Shown: positions 52,606 through 61,401 of the stretch, one piece after another
Layout: the number at the start of each line of letters is the position of its first letter
Numbering within the stretch: position 1 is the stretch's first letter
Assembly: GCA_965227145.1 (NCBI GenBank)
Contig: OZ245730.1
Location: 2,914,001-2,978,000 of the forward strand
Source of the DNA: JACKAQ01 sp965227145
GTDB lineage: Bacteria; Calditrichota; Calditrichia; RBG-13-44-9; J075
Length of the DNA stretch: 64,000 bases
Reading direction: 5' to 3'
Notes under the pieces: generated by a model
The model's database searches: none
Told to the model about the DNA's origin: nothing
What the model saw: the letters and a program-made list of their open reading frames with translations, nothing else
Program-made: the position numbers and the translations under genes

Positions 52606-54018
52606 TTAAAGATTATACGACGATTTGACCAAATCGTAAGTCAACGCCCTGCTCATCGCCACAGCGTCATCCAAATCAATGATGTGCCGGGCAACCAGTC
52701 CCGCCAGAAAATTGCAATCCATTCGCCGGGCAACATCGTGCCGCGCAGGGATGGACGGAAACGCCCGCGTATCATCGTTGAAGCCGACGGTGTTGTAAAT
52801 CCCCGCCGTTTCGGTGACCATTTGCCGGAAGCGAATCATCCCCTCGATGCTATCGTGAAACCACCACGGCGGACCGAGGCGCATCGCCGGATAATGTCCG
52901 GCCAATGGCGCTAACTCTCGCGAATACGTTGTTTCGTCCAATGTAAACACGATCACGCGGAACGCGGGATTATTGCCGTATGTGTTCAGCAGCGCATGCA
53001 AATTTCGGGTGTATTCGGTTTGGGTGGGAATGTCCGCGCCTTTGTCCAGCCCGTATCGGGAAAAAATTGCGGCGTTGTGATTGCGCATCGAACCAGCGTG
53101 AATTTGCATCACCAAACCGTCGTCGCAGCTCATCCAGGCCATTTCCATCAGCATGTGCGCGGTAAATGCGGTTGCATCGTTGGCTGATGCGTCGCCTGCC
53201 AGCGCGCGACTGAAAATGCGTTCGGCTTCGGTTGCGGTCAACGCCTGCGTGAACGGCGTTTCCACGCCGTGATCCGTCGCAACCGCGCCCATCGATTTGA
53301 AAAATGCCCGTTGCTTTTCCAGCGCACGGATAAAATCGCGATACGAATGGATCGCAATGCCGGAAACATCGCTGAGCGCGTTGAGATTGGCGCGCCAATC
53401 CGGTCGCCGCAAATCCGTCACGCCATCGGGGCGAAACGTCGGCACAATCCTGCCGCGCCATCCCGATTCCCGGATTTTTTGGTGATGCGCCAGATCCGAT
53501 TCCGCAGCGTCCGTCGTTGACAGCACCTCGATATTGAAGCGATCGAACAGCGCGCGCGGACGAAATTCCGGCGACTGCAATTTTTCGGCGATCTGGTCGT
53601 AAATGCGCTGCGCCGATTGGCTGTCCAACTTTTCGGAGACACCAAAAACCTCCGAAAATTCATGCGCCAGCCAAATGCCCGTCGGTGTTCCGGCATACAA
53701 ATAAAAATGATCTGCGAAAATTTGCCAGATTTTCCGGTGATCGGTTTCCACCGGCGTGCCGTCGCGGGTGGGAATGCCGAGATTTTCCAGCGGGATTCCC
53801 TGCGAATAGAGCATCCGGAAAATGTAGTGATCGGGAATGAGAATCAACCCGGTTGGATCGGGAAAAGCGGCGTTTTCGCTGAACCATGCGGGTTCGGTGT
53901 GCCCGTGCGGACTGACAATCGGCAGATGTTTGATGCCCTCAAACAATTCCCGGGCGATATCCCGAATTGCCGGATTCGCATCAAAAAAGCGATCCGGGTG
54001 TAATTTTAACGGTTTCAC
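52606..54018 (-). CDS. uxaC: Uronate isomerase
   Basis: 470 residues from ATG 54018. Amidohydrolase-fold isomerase: LPIVSPHGHTEPAWFSEN with the HxH metal site, then FRPDGV, VMQIHAGSMRNHN and TLDETTYSRELAPLAGHYPAMRLGPPWWFHDSIEGM (conserved GPPWWFxD). Converts D-galacturonate to tagaturonate (and glucuronate to fructuronate). First catabolic step after uptake by the TRAP system encoded just upstream. Confidence 0.95.
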   Translation of the reverse strand: MKPLKLHPDRFFDANPAIRDIARELFEGIKHLPIVSPHGHTEPAWFSENAAFPDPTGLILIPDHYIFRMLYSQGIPLENLGIPTRDGTPVETDHRKIWQIFADHFYLYAGTPTGIWLAHEFSEVFGVSEKLDSQSAQRIYDQIAEKLQSPEFRPRALFDRFNIEVLSTTDAAESDLAHHQKIRESGWRGRIVPTFRPDGVTDLRRPDWRANLNALSDVSGIAIHSYRDFIRALEKQRAFFKSMGAVATDHGVETPFTQALTATEAERIFSRALAGDASANDATAFTAHMLMEMAWMSCDDGLVMQIHAGSMRNHNAAIFSRYGLDKGADIPTQTEYTRNLHALLNTYGNNPAFRVIVFTLDETTYSRELAPLAGHYPAMRLGPPWWFHDSIEGMIRFRQMVTETAGIYNTVGFNDDTRAFPSIPARHDVARRMDCNFLAGLVARHIIDLDDAVAMSRALTYDLVKSSYNL

Positions 54019-54123
54019 AACTCCCTCTGATTTTTTTTTAAACTGACAGAAAAATTCGGCAGCAGCCGGTGGTTTCTTCGAAGCGAACCCATCTTGCCAT
54101 ATGCCAGAATCCAGAATTCAGCA

Positions 54124-55419
54124 TCAAAACCCGAACCACTGCGGCACAGCCATGGTTAATACCGGGAAATAGGTAACGATAAACAGCACCACAATCATCG
54201 CGGCAAAAAAGGGCAGCAGCGGTTTTATCACCTGCGTGACGGTCGTTTTGGCGATGCCACAGCCGACAAACAGGCAGGTGCCAACCGGCGGCGTGCAAAT
54301 CCCGATGCACAAATTCATGATCATCACAATGCCAAAGTGAATCGGGTGAACGCCGAGACTTTCCATAATCGGGAGGAAAATCGGCGTGAAAATCAGGATT
54401 GCCGGGGTCATATCCATAAACGTGCCGACGACCAGCAAAAAGATGTTGATGATCAATAAAATCATAAACTTATCATTGGTTAAACTGAGCAACCCCGAGC
54501 TGATATCCTGCGGGATATTTTCATACGCCATCGCCCAGGACATCGCCATCGATGTGCCGATGAGCAACATCACCACTGCGGTTGTAATGCCGCAGTCGAG
54601 CAAAATTTGGGGAATTTCGCTGAGCTTAACTTCTCTGTAAACGAATACCGAGAGAATGAACGCATACACAACGGCGATGGCCGCAGCTTCGGTTGCGGTG
54701 AAAAATCCGGCAAGAATTCCGCCCAACACCAGCACCACCAAAAACAGCGGCGGCAGCGCCACCAGAAATTTTTGCACGCTTTCCCGCAGCCCGAAAGTGA
54801 CCCCTTTTCCGTAATTGCGTTTGATGGAAATGACACCGCTGACAATCATCAACCCGATGCCCATCAAAATGCCGGGAATAAATCCGGCGAGAAAAATTGC
54901 CGCAATGGACACAGCGCCGCCGGTCGCCAGCGAATACACGATCATCACGTTGCTCGGCGGAATGAGCAGCCCGGTTGTCGCCGCGGTGATGGTCACCGAT
55001 GCGTTAAAATCGCGATCGTAGCCCTCTTTGTTCATCAGCGGAATCATGAATCCGCCGACGCTGGAAACCGCCGCAACTGCTGAGCCGGAAATCGCGCCAA
55101 ACAGCATGCAGGTCATCACGTTCACATACGACAGCCCGCCGCGAAATCGCCCGAAAATCACGTTCGCGAAATCGATCAATCGCTGCGCGATGCCGCCGCG
55201 CCCCATCAGCAACCCGGCGAGAATGAAAAACGGGATCGCCAGCAGCGCAAAACTGTCGATGCCGGTTGCCATCGTGTGTGCCACAATTTTCAGCGCGGGC
55301 AGCCCGCCGATCGTGAGGATCGTGAACAGCGTGGATAAACCGATCGCAAAAGCGATGGGCACATTGAGCATCAGCAACACCGCAAAACTGGATACCAGAA
55401 TAATCGTTGGCCAATTCAT
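54124..55419 (-). CDS. dctM: TRAP transporter, large permease subunit
   Basis: 431 residues from ATG 55419. DctM family: about 12 membrane spans; motifs GLSTLFTILTIGG, AIPFFILAGLLMGRGGIAQRLIDF, GAISGSAVAAVSSVGGFMIPLMNKEGYDRDFNASVTITAATTGLLIPPSN, and GICTPPVGTCLFVGCGIA. Forms the ion-coupled channel of a TRAP system with the DctQ and DctP genes immediately upstream. By context it imports galacturonate or oligo-uronates. Confidence 0.95.
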   Translation of the reverse strand: MNWPTIILVSSFAVLLMLNVPIAFAIGLSTLFTILTIGGLPALKIVAHTMATGIDSFALLAIPFFILAGLLMGRGGIAQRLIDFANVIFGRFRGGLSYVNVMTCMLFGAISGSAVAAVSSVGGFMIPLMNKEGYDRDFNASVTITAATTGLLIPPSNVMIVYSLATGGAVSIAAIFLAGFIPGILMGIGLMIVSGVISIKRNYGKGVTFGLRESVQKFLVALPPLFLVVLVLGGILAGFFTATEAAAIAVVYAFILSVFVYREVKLSEIPQILLDCGITTAVVMLLIGTSMAMSWAMAYENIPQDISSGLLSLTNDKFMILLIINIFLLVVGTFMDMTPAILIFTPIFLPIMESLGVHPIHFGIVMIMNLCIGICTPPVGTCLFVGCGIAKTTVTQVIKPLLPFFAAMIVVLFIVTYFPVLTMAVPQWFGF

Positions 55420-55428
55420 ATTTGCTTC

Positions 55429-55926
55429 CTAACCCGTTTTTTTCAATTGATTGAATTTGGTGATTGCTTCGGCGAGAATTTCGAGCCCGTACATCACGAT
55501 AAAAAATCCCGAAATCGGCACCGCGAGATAGACATATCCCAATTTGATGCCGGTTGCCGGCGCGGTTTGCCCAAGTTTAAAAGTCAGTGAAACCAGTTGG
55601 ATACCGCCGATCAGCAGCACCGCAACCGCAAATCCGGTGACAAACAGCGCCGCAATTATCGCGGAAATGAGCTGCGATTTTGGGTCGAGCCGCAGCACAA
55701 AATAATCGATCCCGAGATGCGCCCGCCGCCGCAGCGCAACGCCCGCGCCGAGCAAACCCACCCAAATCAGCAGATACGTCGCCAGTTCTTCGGTCCAGTT
55801 GCTCGGATTTTTCAGCACAAAACGGGTGATCACCTGCCACACGACATCGAGCACCAGCAGCCCCATCACCAACGCTGTAACCGCTTCCAAACCTGTGTCC
55901 AAACTTTTTTTCAATTGTTTTAGCAT
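55429..55926 (-). CDS. dctQ: TRAP transporter, small permease subunit
   Basis: 165 residues from ATG 55926 (GTG 55932, overlapping the dctP stop, is an alternative). Four membrane helices; NPSNWTEELATYLLIWVGLLGAGVALRRRAHLGID is the DctQ signature (ExxExxRYLxxWxxxLGAxxxxRxxxHxxxD). Partner of DctM; gene order P-Q-M is typical. Confidence 0.93.
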   Translation of the reverse strand: MLKQLKKSLDTGLEAVTALVMGLLVLDVVWQVITRFVLKNPSNWTEELATYLLIWVGLLGAGVALRRRAHLGIDYFVLRLDPKSQLISAIIAALFVTGFAVAVLLIGGIQLVSLTFKLGQTAPATGIKLGYVYLAVPISGFFIVMYGLEILAEAITKFNQLKKTG

Positions 55927-55928
55927 GA

Positions 55929-56954
55929 TCACTCCACCGCCTGAATATCGTTTGCCAGATTGCCGATTACCGTGCCGTCAAATTCGCGCCACAGCGATTT
56001 CACGCGCTCCTGAAACGGCTGTTTATCCGGCGTGAACACCTGCAAACCGTTTTCGGTCATTTTGCGCATGCTTTCTTCTTCAAAATCCCGCCACAGTTTC
56101 CGCTGATATTCCACCGACGCATCCGCCGCCGCGGACAGCACTTTTTTGTGCGATTCGCTCAGCCCGTTCCACATATCTGTGTTGATCAAAATGACATCCG
56201 GCACGCTCGTGTGCTCGTCCAGACTGTAAAATTTGCAAACCTCGTAATGGTTGGAAGTGAACAAACTCGGCGGATTATTTTCCGCACCATCCACAACACC
56301 CTGTTGCAGCGAGGTGTACAGTTCGCCCCAGGAAATCGGGGTTGCCGATCCGCCCAGCGCATCGATGAGCTTGATAGCCATCGGGCTTTGCTGGGTGCGA
56401 ATTTTTAATCCGGTGAGATCGTCCGGTGATAAAATCGGTTTGGCGGTACTGTAAAAACTGCGCGAACCGGCGTCGTAATACGCCAGACCCTTGAGCATCA
56501 AATGCTCGCCGGAAGCCAGAATCGATTTGCCGATGTCGCCGTTGAGAATTTGCCAGCGATGGTCGTAATCGCGGAACAGATACGGCAGCGCAAAAACCTT
56601 GTATTCGTCGAGAAACGTTTCCAGCATGCTGGTGGAAACCTTGGTCATCGCGATGGCGCCGAACTGCAATTTTTCGATGGATTCTTTTTCGTTGCCCAAT
56701 TGTTCGTTGGGATAAATCTCAATTTTCAGCGTCGAATCGGACATTTCCCACGCTTTTTTCGCCATAAATTCCATCGCCAGATGCACCGGATGATTCGTCG
56801 CCAAACCGTGCGCCATTTTCAATTTGACCACATTGCTTTGCTCACCGCAACCGCTCAACATCAGAAAAAACAGCAGGTTGGAAAGCAACAGCCATCGCAC
56901 CGGAAAAACCGTTTGTTGAATCGAAGCCATCGGTTGAACCTCTGTTTTGTTCAT
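55929..56954 (-). CDS. dctP: TRAP transporter solute-binding lipoprotein
   Basis: 341 residues from ATG 56954, which overlaps the kduI stop (ATGA). N-terminal lipobox (LFFLMLSGCGEQ) near residue 38. DctP fold: KMAHGLATNHPVHLAMEFMAKKAWE, LQFGAIAMTKVSTS, LTGLKIRTQQSPMAIKLIDALGGSATPISWGELYTSLQQGVVDGAENNPPSL with the carboxylate-binding arginine in KIRTQ, a pattern of sugar-acid binders (UehA/GalP-like). Captures the uronate outside the cell membrane. Confidence 0.93.
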   Translation of the reverse strand: MNKTEVQPMASIQQTVFPVRWLLLSNLLFFLMLSGCGEQSNVVKLKMAHGLATNHPVHLAMEFMAKKAWEMSDSTLKIEIYPNEQLGNEKESIEKLQFGAIAMTKVSTSMLETFLDEYKVFALPYLFRDYDHRWQILNGDIGKSILASGEHLMLKGLAYYDAGSRSFYSTAKPILSPDDLTGLKIRTQQSPMAIKLIDALGGSATPISWGELYTSLQQGVVDGAENNPPSLFTSNHYEVCKFYSLDEHTSVPDVILINTDMWNGLSESHKKVLSAAADASVEYQRKLWRDFEEESMRKMTENGLQVFTPDKQPFQERVKSLWREFDGTVIGNLANDIQAVE

Positions 56955-57781
56955 CGCAGATCGCCCAGTTCGATAAAATCCATATCGGTGAACGCCTGAT
57001 TTTCGCCGCCCATGCACCAAATGAACGAATAGTTGCGCGTGCCCGCACCGGAGTGGATCGACCAGCTGGGCGAAATCACCGCATCGCCGTTGCGCAGCAC
57101 GAGATGCCGCGTTTCGTCCGGTTCGCCCATAAAATGGAACACGCGGGCGGATTCCTCAACATCGAAATAGAGATACACTTCCGAACGGCGTTCGTGAGTA
57201 TGCGGCGGCATGGTGTTCCAAACGTTGCCCTCCGCCAACTCTGTGATACCCATGACAATCTGGCAACTGTCCGCAACGCCGGGGCAAATCATCTGATACA
57301 ACGTGCGTTTATTGGCGTCGCTGTCGCTGCCGAGTTCAACAATGTTCGCATCTTTTTTGGTAATTTTTCGGGTGGGATACGCCGCATGCGCGGGATAACT
57401 CATCACATAAAATTTTGCCGGATTTGCGGGATCATCACTGACAAATTGGATGGATTTGCTACCGCGCCCGATGTACAGGCAATCTTTGTTCGCCAGCGAA
57501 AAATCTGCCGAATCAACCGTAATTTTACCGCTGCCGCCAATGTTGATCACACCGATTTCCCGCCGTTCGGCGAAATAATCCGCCCGCAACTCCGCAGCGC
57601 TGGTCAGCGACAGCGTATCACCGGCCGGCACCACCGATCCGACAATCGTGCGATCCACATCGACGTAATGCAGCACAATTTTTCCCGGCGCAAACAAATC
57701 GTCCACGAAATACGATGCGCGAAGCTCCGCCGTGGTCATTTTTTTACAACTGTTTTTATCCCCCAAATAGCGAATGTTCAT
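56951..57781 (-). CDS. kduI: 5-keto-4-deoxyuronate isomerase
   Basis: 276 residues from ATG 57781. KduI cupin fold: RASYFVDDLFAPGKIVLHYVDVDRTIVGSVVP, GVINIGGSGKI, YPAHAAYPT and metal site MPPHTHERRSEVYLYFDV (HxHxxRRSE), WSIHSGAGTRNYSFIWCMGGEN. It isomerises 5-keto-4-deoxyuronate from unsaturated galacturonate to 2,5-diketo-3-deoxygluconate. First gene of the operon running to kdgK. The companion kduD is across the divergent regulator at 59460. Confidence 0.95.
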   Translation of the reverse strand: MNIRYLGDKNSCKKMTTAELRASYFVDDLFAPGKIVLHYVDVDRTIVGSVVPAGDTLSLTSAAELRADYFAERREIGVINIGGSGKITVDSADFSLANKDCLYIGRGSKSIQFVSDDPANPAKFYVMSYPAHAAYPTRKITKKDANIVELGSDSDANKRTLYQMICPGVADSCQIVMGITELAEGNVWNTMPPHTHERRSEVYLYFDVEESARVFHFMGEPDETRHLVLRNGDAVISPSWSIHSGAGTRNYSFIWCMGGENQAFTDMDFIELGDLR

Positions 57782-58121
57782 AAAATTGCCCTTCGTTTAT
57801 TGTCGCGAAAATGATTTCCATCCGTTCATTCATGTTTGTACCCGAATTGTTCAGTCGAAGGCATATTACACGGAAATTATATCAAAATAAAGTTTTTAAC
57901 TGTTAATAACTGTTAATTTTCTGCAAAACAATATCCGTAATTGTCAATTGCGTATCACTTTAAAAGCGTAGCTGTAATTACAAAATTTGTATCGCATTGC
58001 GGATTCATCCTTGCGATAAATATAAACTTTTGATAAAATCATCTGAATTGGTATATTTTCTGGCTAATTTTAAATCAATAAACTGTCTTCAACTATCAAT
58101 TGGTCGTCCAGTAACTACATT
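57782..58121. promoter_or_regulatory. Divergent regulatory region, kduI / regulator
   Basis: 340 bp of AT-rich sequence with no ORF between two divergent starts. It contains two abutting copies of AACTGTTAAT at 57898-57917; the first forms the palindrome TTAAC-T-GTTAA. I infer operator(s) for the pectin locus but no clear -35/-10 pair. Confidence 0.5.
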
Positions 58122-59360
58122 ATGATTGATCCTCAGATTCATCAAAAATATCTCGACAAGGTTGTCAACAGCAAAGAATTTTCGAACTCGTCCATTTATC
58201 AAAATTACCTGAAATATCTGTTTGAGTCCGCCGTTCAGGAAAAGGCTTTGAAAGAAACGACCATCGCCATCGAGTTTTTCGAAAAACGCTCTGATTTTAA
58301 TCCCGCATTTGATACCACTGTTCGATCGCACACCTACAAGCTGCGCAAAAAGCTGGAAACCTATTATCTCAAAGAAGGTCAGGATGACAAATTCCGGCTG
58401 CGCGTTCCCAAAGGGCATTACAAATTGACGGTTATTCCGCACAGCGAAGCCGATATTGAGAGTGAAAGCCAGCTCATCGACAAATTATTGCAGAACAAAT
58501 ATTACATCCTCGGGTTTGCGGCGTTGCTGCTGCTGTCGGGATTTCTGTTGTATCGCAATTCTGTGATTGAAAACAAGCTCGCGGTTTATGAAACACCCGT
58601 TGACCCGCAAAATATTTGGCACAATTATCTCAGCTCAGATTTACCGACGCTGATCGTCATCGGCGATCATTTTTTCTTTCAGGAAGAAACCGAACGATAT
58701 CCGCAACTGCTGGCTATTCGTGATGGAAAAATCAACTCAAATGAGGATTTGGAGCGCTTTAAATTGCAACACCCGGAACTCAGGTTGAAACCGGCTGATG
58801 AACCTTATTTTCCATTTCACAGTGTTTGGAGCCTGCCGCCGCTGCTGTCCATGCTTCAGCAAAAAAGTAAAAAAATTGTGCTGCGCAAATCGTCATCGCT
58901 GGGCACACAGGTTTTGGATGAATACAATATTATTTATCTCGGGAGCATAAAAACGCTGTATATTTTGAACCACATGCTCATGAACACCCACATACAATAC
59001 GAAATATCGCCACATAAGGTTATCCATTCACAGCCGGACACTTCCTCCGCAGAACAAATTTTTAAAACCAGCGAACACTCGCCGGGACCAAATGACGATC
59101 TTGTTATCGCGCTAAAAATTCCCGGTCCGGCAAAAAATCCGGTATTTATTGTTGCATCGTATCATTCATTGGGAACGCCGGAAATTGCCAATTATTTGAC
59201 CAATCCGGTGACGCGGCGGGAATTGGAGAAAAAATTTATCGAGAAATTTGGCGAAGTACCGGACTTTTTCGAACTGGTTTTCCGCGTTACCGGCATCGAC
59301 AAAACAGCTTATTCCACAGAGTTGCTTATTTTAGACAAACTTACCCCACCAGTTGATTAA
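58122..59360 (+). CDS. Membrane-anchored winged-helix-like regulator
   Basis: 412 residues from ATG 58122. Residues 10-110 have the signature of a DNA-binding winged-helix variant found in adenylate-cyclase-like and TPR regulators: LKYLFESAVQ, LKETTIAIEFFEKRSDFNPAFDTTVRSHTYKLRKKLETYYLKEG and FRLRVPKGHYKLTV. One membrane helix follows (YYILGFAALLLLSGFLLY, about 131-148). The 260-residue C-terminal part would be periplasmic. It is unassigned and perhaps senses uronates. One-component, CadC-like layout; divergent from kduI, so the likely regulator of the pectin genes. Confidence 0.78.
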   Translation: MIDPQIHQKYLDKVVNSKEFSNSSIYQNYLKYLFESAVQEKALKETTIAIEFFEKRSDFNPAFDTTVRSHTYKLRKKLETYYLKEGQDDKFRLRVPKGHYKLTVIPHSEADIESESQLIDKLLQNKYYILGFAALLLLSGFLLYRNSVIENKLAVYETPVDPQNIWHNYLSSDLPTLIVIGDHFFFQEETERYPQLLAIRDGKINSNEDLERFKLQHPELRLKPADEPYFPFHSVWSLPPLLSMLQQKSKKIVLRKSSSLGTQVLDEYNIIYLGSIKTLYILNHMLMNTHIQYEISPHKVIHSQPDTSSAEQIFKTSEHSPGPNDDLVIALKIPGPAKNPVFIVASYHSLGTPEIANYLTNPVTRRELEKKFIEKFGEVPDFFELVFRVTGIDKTAYSTELLILDKLTPPVD

Positions 59361-59459
59361 TCCGGTTGGACAACCGGAAATTCGCAGAGCTGATAGATCC
59401 ATCGCTTGCAGCGGGTGCACTGCCAGTCGTGCAATCCATGGTAATTGTTGAATTTTACG

Positions 59460-60236
59460 TTATCGCGCCATCCAACCGCCATCAACCAGCAAAATATGAC
59501 CGTTCACATAATTGGACGCATCAGATGCGAGAAATACTGCTGCGCCTTTCAATTCATCCGGCGTGCCCCATTTTCCGGTGGGAATTCGTGCGCTGATTTC
59601 CGCGTTCCGGGTTTCATTTGCGCGCAGCGCGGCTGTGTTGTCTGTGGCAAAATATCCCGGCGCAATCGCGTTGATTTGCACATTGTATCTCGCCCATTCG
59701 TTAGCGAGCGCTTTGGTGAGTTGGGCAACGCCGCCTTTGCTGGCAGCATACGCCGGCACGGTAATCCCACCGGAAAAGCTGAGCAGCGAGGCAATATTGA
59801 TAATTTTTCCGCGCTGTTTTTCAACCATAACTTTGCCGGCTTCGCGGCAGAAACGGAACAGCCCGTTTAAATTGGTATTGATTACGGTATCCCAATCCTC
59901 ATCGGAATACTCAACAGCCGGTGCGCGACGAATGGTTCCGGCGTTGTTCACCAGAATATCGATGGTCCCGAATGCCGCCATCGTTGCGGCGATTGCCGAT
60001 TTGATATCGCCAACATCCGCGACGTCGCATGTCAGCGGCAGCACTTTTTTGCCAAGATGTTGAACTGCTGTCACCGTTTCGTCGAGATTTTTCAAATTTG
60101 TGCTGACGGCGACGATATCTGCACCTGCTTCCGCCAAACCGATGGCCATCCCCTGCCCGAGCCCGCGGCTCGCGCCGGTGACGATGGCCACTTTGCCATC
60201 CAGCCGAAATAAATCGATAATATTTTTTTGAGTCAT
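59460..60236 (-). CDS. kduD: 2-deoxy-D-gluconate 3-dehydrogenase / KduD
   Basis: 258 residues from ATG 60236. Classical SDR: TGASRGLGQGMAIGLAEAGADIV, NNAGTIRRAPAVEY, NIASLLSFSGG with YAASKGGVAQLTKAL active site, and PGYFATDNTAALRAN, which is the KduD-specific loop. It reduces 2,5-diketo-3-deoxygluconate to KDG using NADH, directly after KduI. Forms a minus-strand operon with the upstream hydrolase. Confidence 0.94.
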   Translation of the reverse strand: MTQKNIIDLFRLDGKVAIVTGASRGLGQGMAIGLAEAGADIVAVSTNLKNLDETVTAVQHLGKKVLPLTCDVADVGDIKSAIAATMAAFGTIDILVNNAGTIRRAPAVEYSDEDWDTVINTNLNGLFRFCREAGKVMVEKQRGKIINIASLLSFSGGITVPAYAASKGGVAQLTKALANEWARYNVQINAIAPGYFATDNTAALRANETRNAEISARIPTGKWGTPDELKGAAVFLASDASNYVNGHILLVDGGWMAR

Positions 60237-60280
60237 TTTTATATTCCGTTAATTTGTTATTGTTAAAATTGAGTTTCGAA

Positions 60281-61270
60281 TCATTTGTTTTTAATGGGTT
60301 TATCCAAAAAATCACTGATAATTTCAACCGTTTGGGAAAACCACGGATGAAACAGCCAGAACGGATGCGGCGTGTCCGGAAGGGTGTGCACTTCGCTGTA
60401 AATGCCGAGCAAATCGAGTTGGGCAATCATCTCGTCGCGTCCCGCGTGAAAGCGCGGAATGGCGCTGTTCACAAACAAAATCGGCGGCGACGATGCGCTG
60501 ACGTATTGTAGTGGTGAGGCTTCCGTCCACAATTCCGTTTTTTCGAGATAACGTCCGCCGAACCACGCGCCCGCGGCAGAGGGATTTTTGCGCGGATCGT
60601 CCTCAAATTGACGCACGTATTCGGATGTGAAATCCACGATGCCATCGATGTTGACCACCGCCTGCACCGCTGCGGAAAACTCCCGGTTTTCGCCGTTGCC
60701 ATCGAAAATTACAATTCCGTTGGTGAAACCAACCAGCGTGGCAAGTTGCGCACCGGACGAGCAACCCAAAATGGCAATTTTTTCCGGATCGATATTTTGG
60801 TCTTTCGCGTTCGCGCGCAGCCAGCGAATTGCTGCTTTCAAATCGTGAACGGCGGCGGGATATTTCGCCTCCGGCGAGAGCCGGTATTCGACCGTTGCGG
60901 CAACAAATCCGCACGCGGCGAGTTGCTGCGCCATCGGAACGAGGTGCGATTTATCGCCGGATCGCCAGCCGCCGCCGTGCACCAGCAGAATTGCCGGATG
61001 CAGCGATTTTTCGCTTTTCGCCGGGAAAAACATGTCGAGATGCAATTCGCGGTCACCAATGCTTCGATACACCACATCCCGTTTTTCGGCGATATTTTCC
61101 GGCAGCGAGTCCTGCACAATTTTGATGAACGGATATCGTTTTCGTTCTTTTTCGAACGCGTTGCGAACGGTGAATGAGGTATCGCGTGGCACGGAAAATC
61201 GCGTTTGGGCAGCCAATCCGCCGATCAAAAATGGCGCAACCAACAGACTGTATTTTATCAACTTGAGCAT
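60281..61270 (-). CDS. Exported alpha/beta-hydrolase, BD-FAE-like
   Basis: 329 residues from ATG 61270 (the ORF extends upstream only through a palindromic repeat). Signal peptide residues 1-22. BD-FAE/esterase-lipase fold: VHGGGWRSGDKSH oxyanion hole, YRLSPEAKYPAAVHDLKAAIRWLRANA, nucleophile in GCSSGAQLA and HPFWLFHPW late histidine. Likely a carbohydrate esterase; with pectinesterase and a DUF4861 gene upstream, deacetylation of pectin is the best guess. Confidence 0.85.
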   Translation of the reverse strand: MLKLIKYSLLVAPFLIGGLAAQTRFSVPRDTSFTVRNAFEKERKRYPFIKIVQDSLPENIAEKRDVVYRSIGDRELHLDMFFPAKSEKSLHPAILLVHGGGWRSGDKSHLVPMAQQLAACGFVAATVEYRLSPEAKYPAAVHDLKAAIRWLRANAKDQNIDPEKIAILGCSSGAQLATLVGFTNGIVIFDGNGENREFSAAVQAVVNIDGIVDFTSEYVRQFEDDPRKNPSAAGAWFGGRYLEKTELWTEASPLQYVSASSPPILFVNSAIPRFHAGRDEMIAQLDLLGIYSEVHTLPDTPHPFWLFHPWFSQTVEIISDFLDKPIKNK

Positions 61271-61294
61271 AAAATTAATTGAATAGTTGTTTGA

Positions 61295-61319
61295 GATTCC
61301 GGCCTTCGCAGGAATGACA
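61295..61319 (-). repeat. Small palindromic intergenic repeat
   Basis: GATTCCGGCCTTCGCAGGAA then TGACA; partner of the repeat at 48789. Between the hydrolase and DUF4861 genes. Confidence 0.65.
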
Positions 61320-61401
61320 AATACATATTTTTTTGACACATCTGCGAATGCAGGTGTCTCCCGGCTCGTTTCACTTTACTTGACAAATCCATTAGCTTTT
61401 T

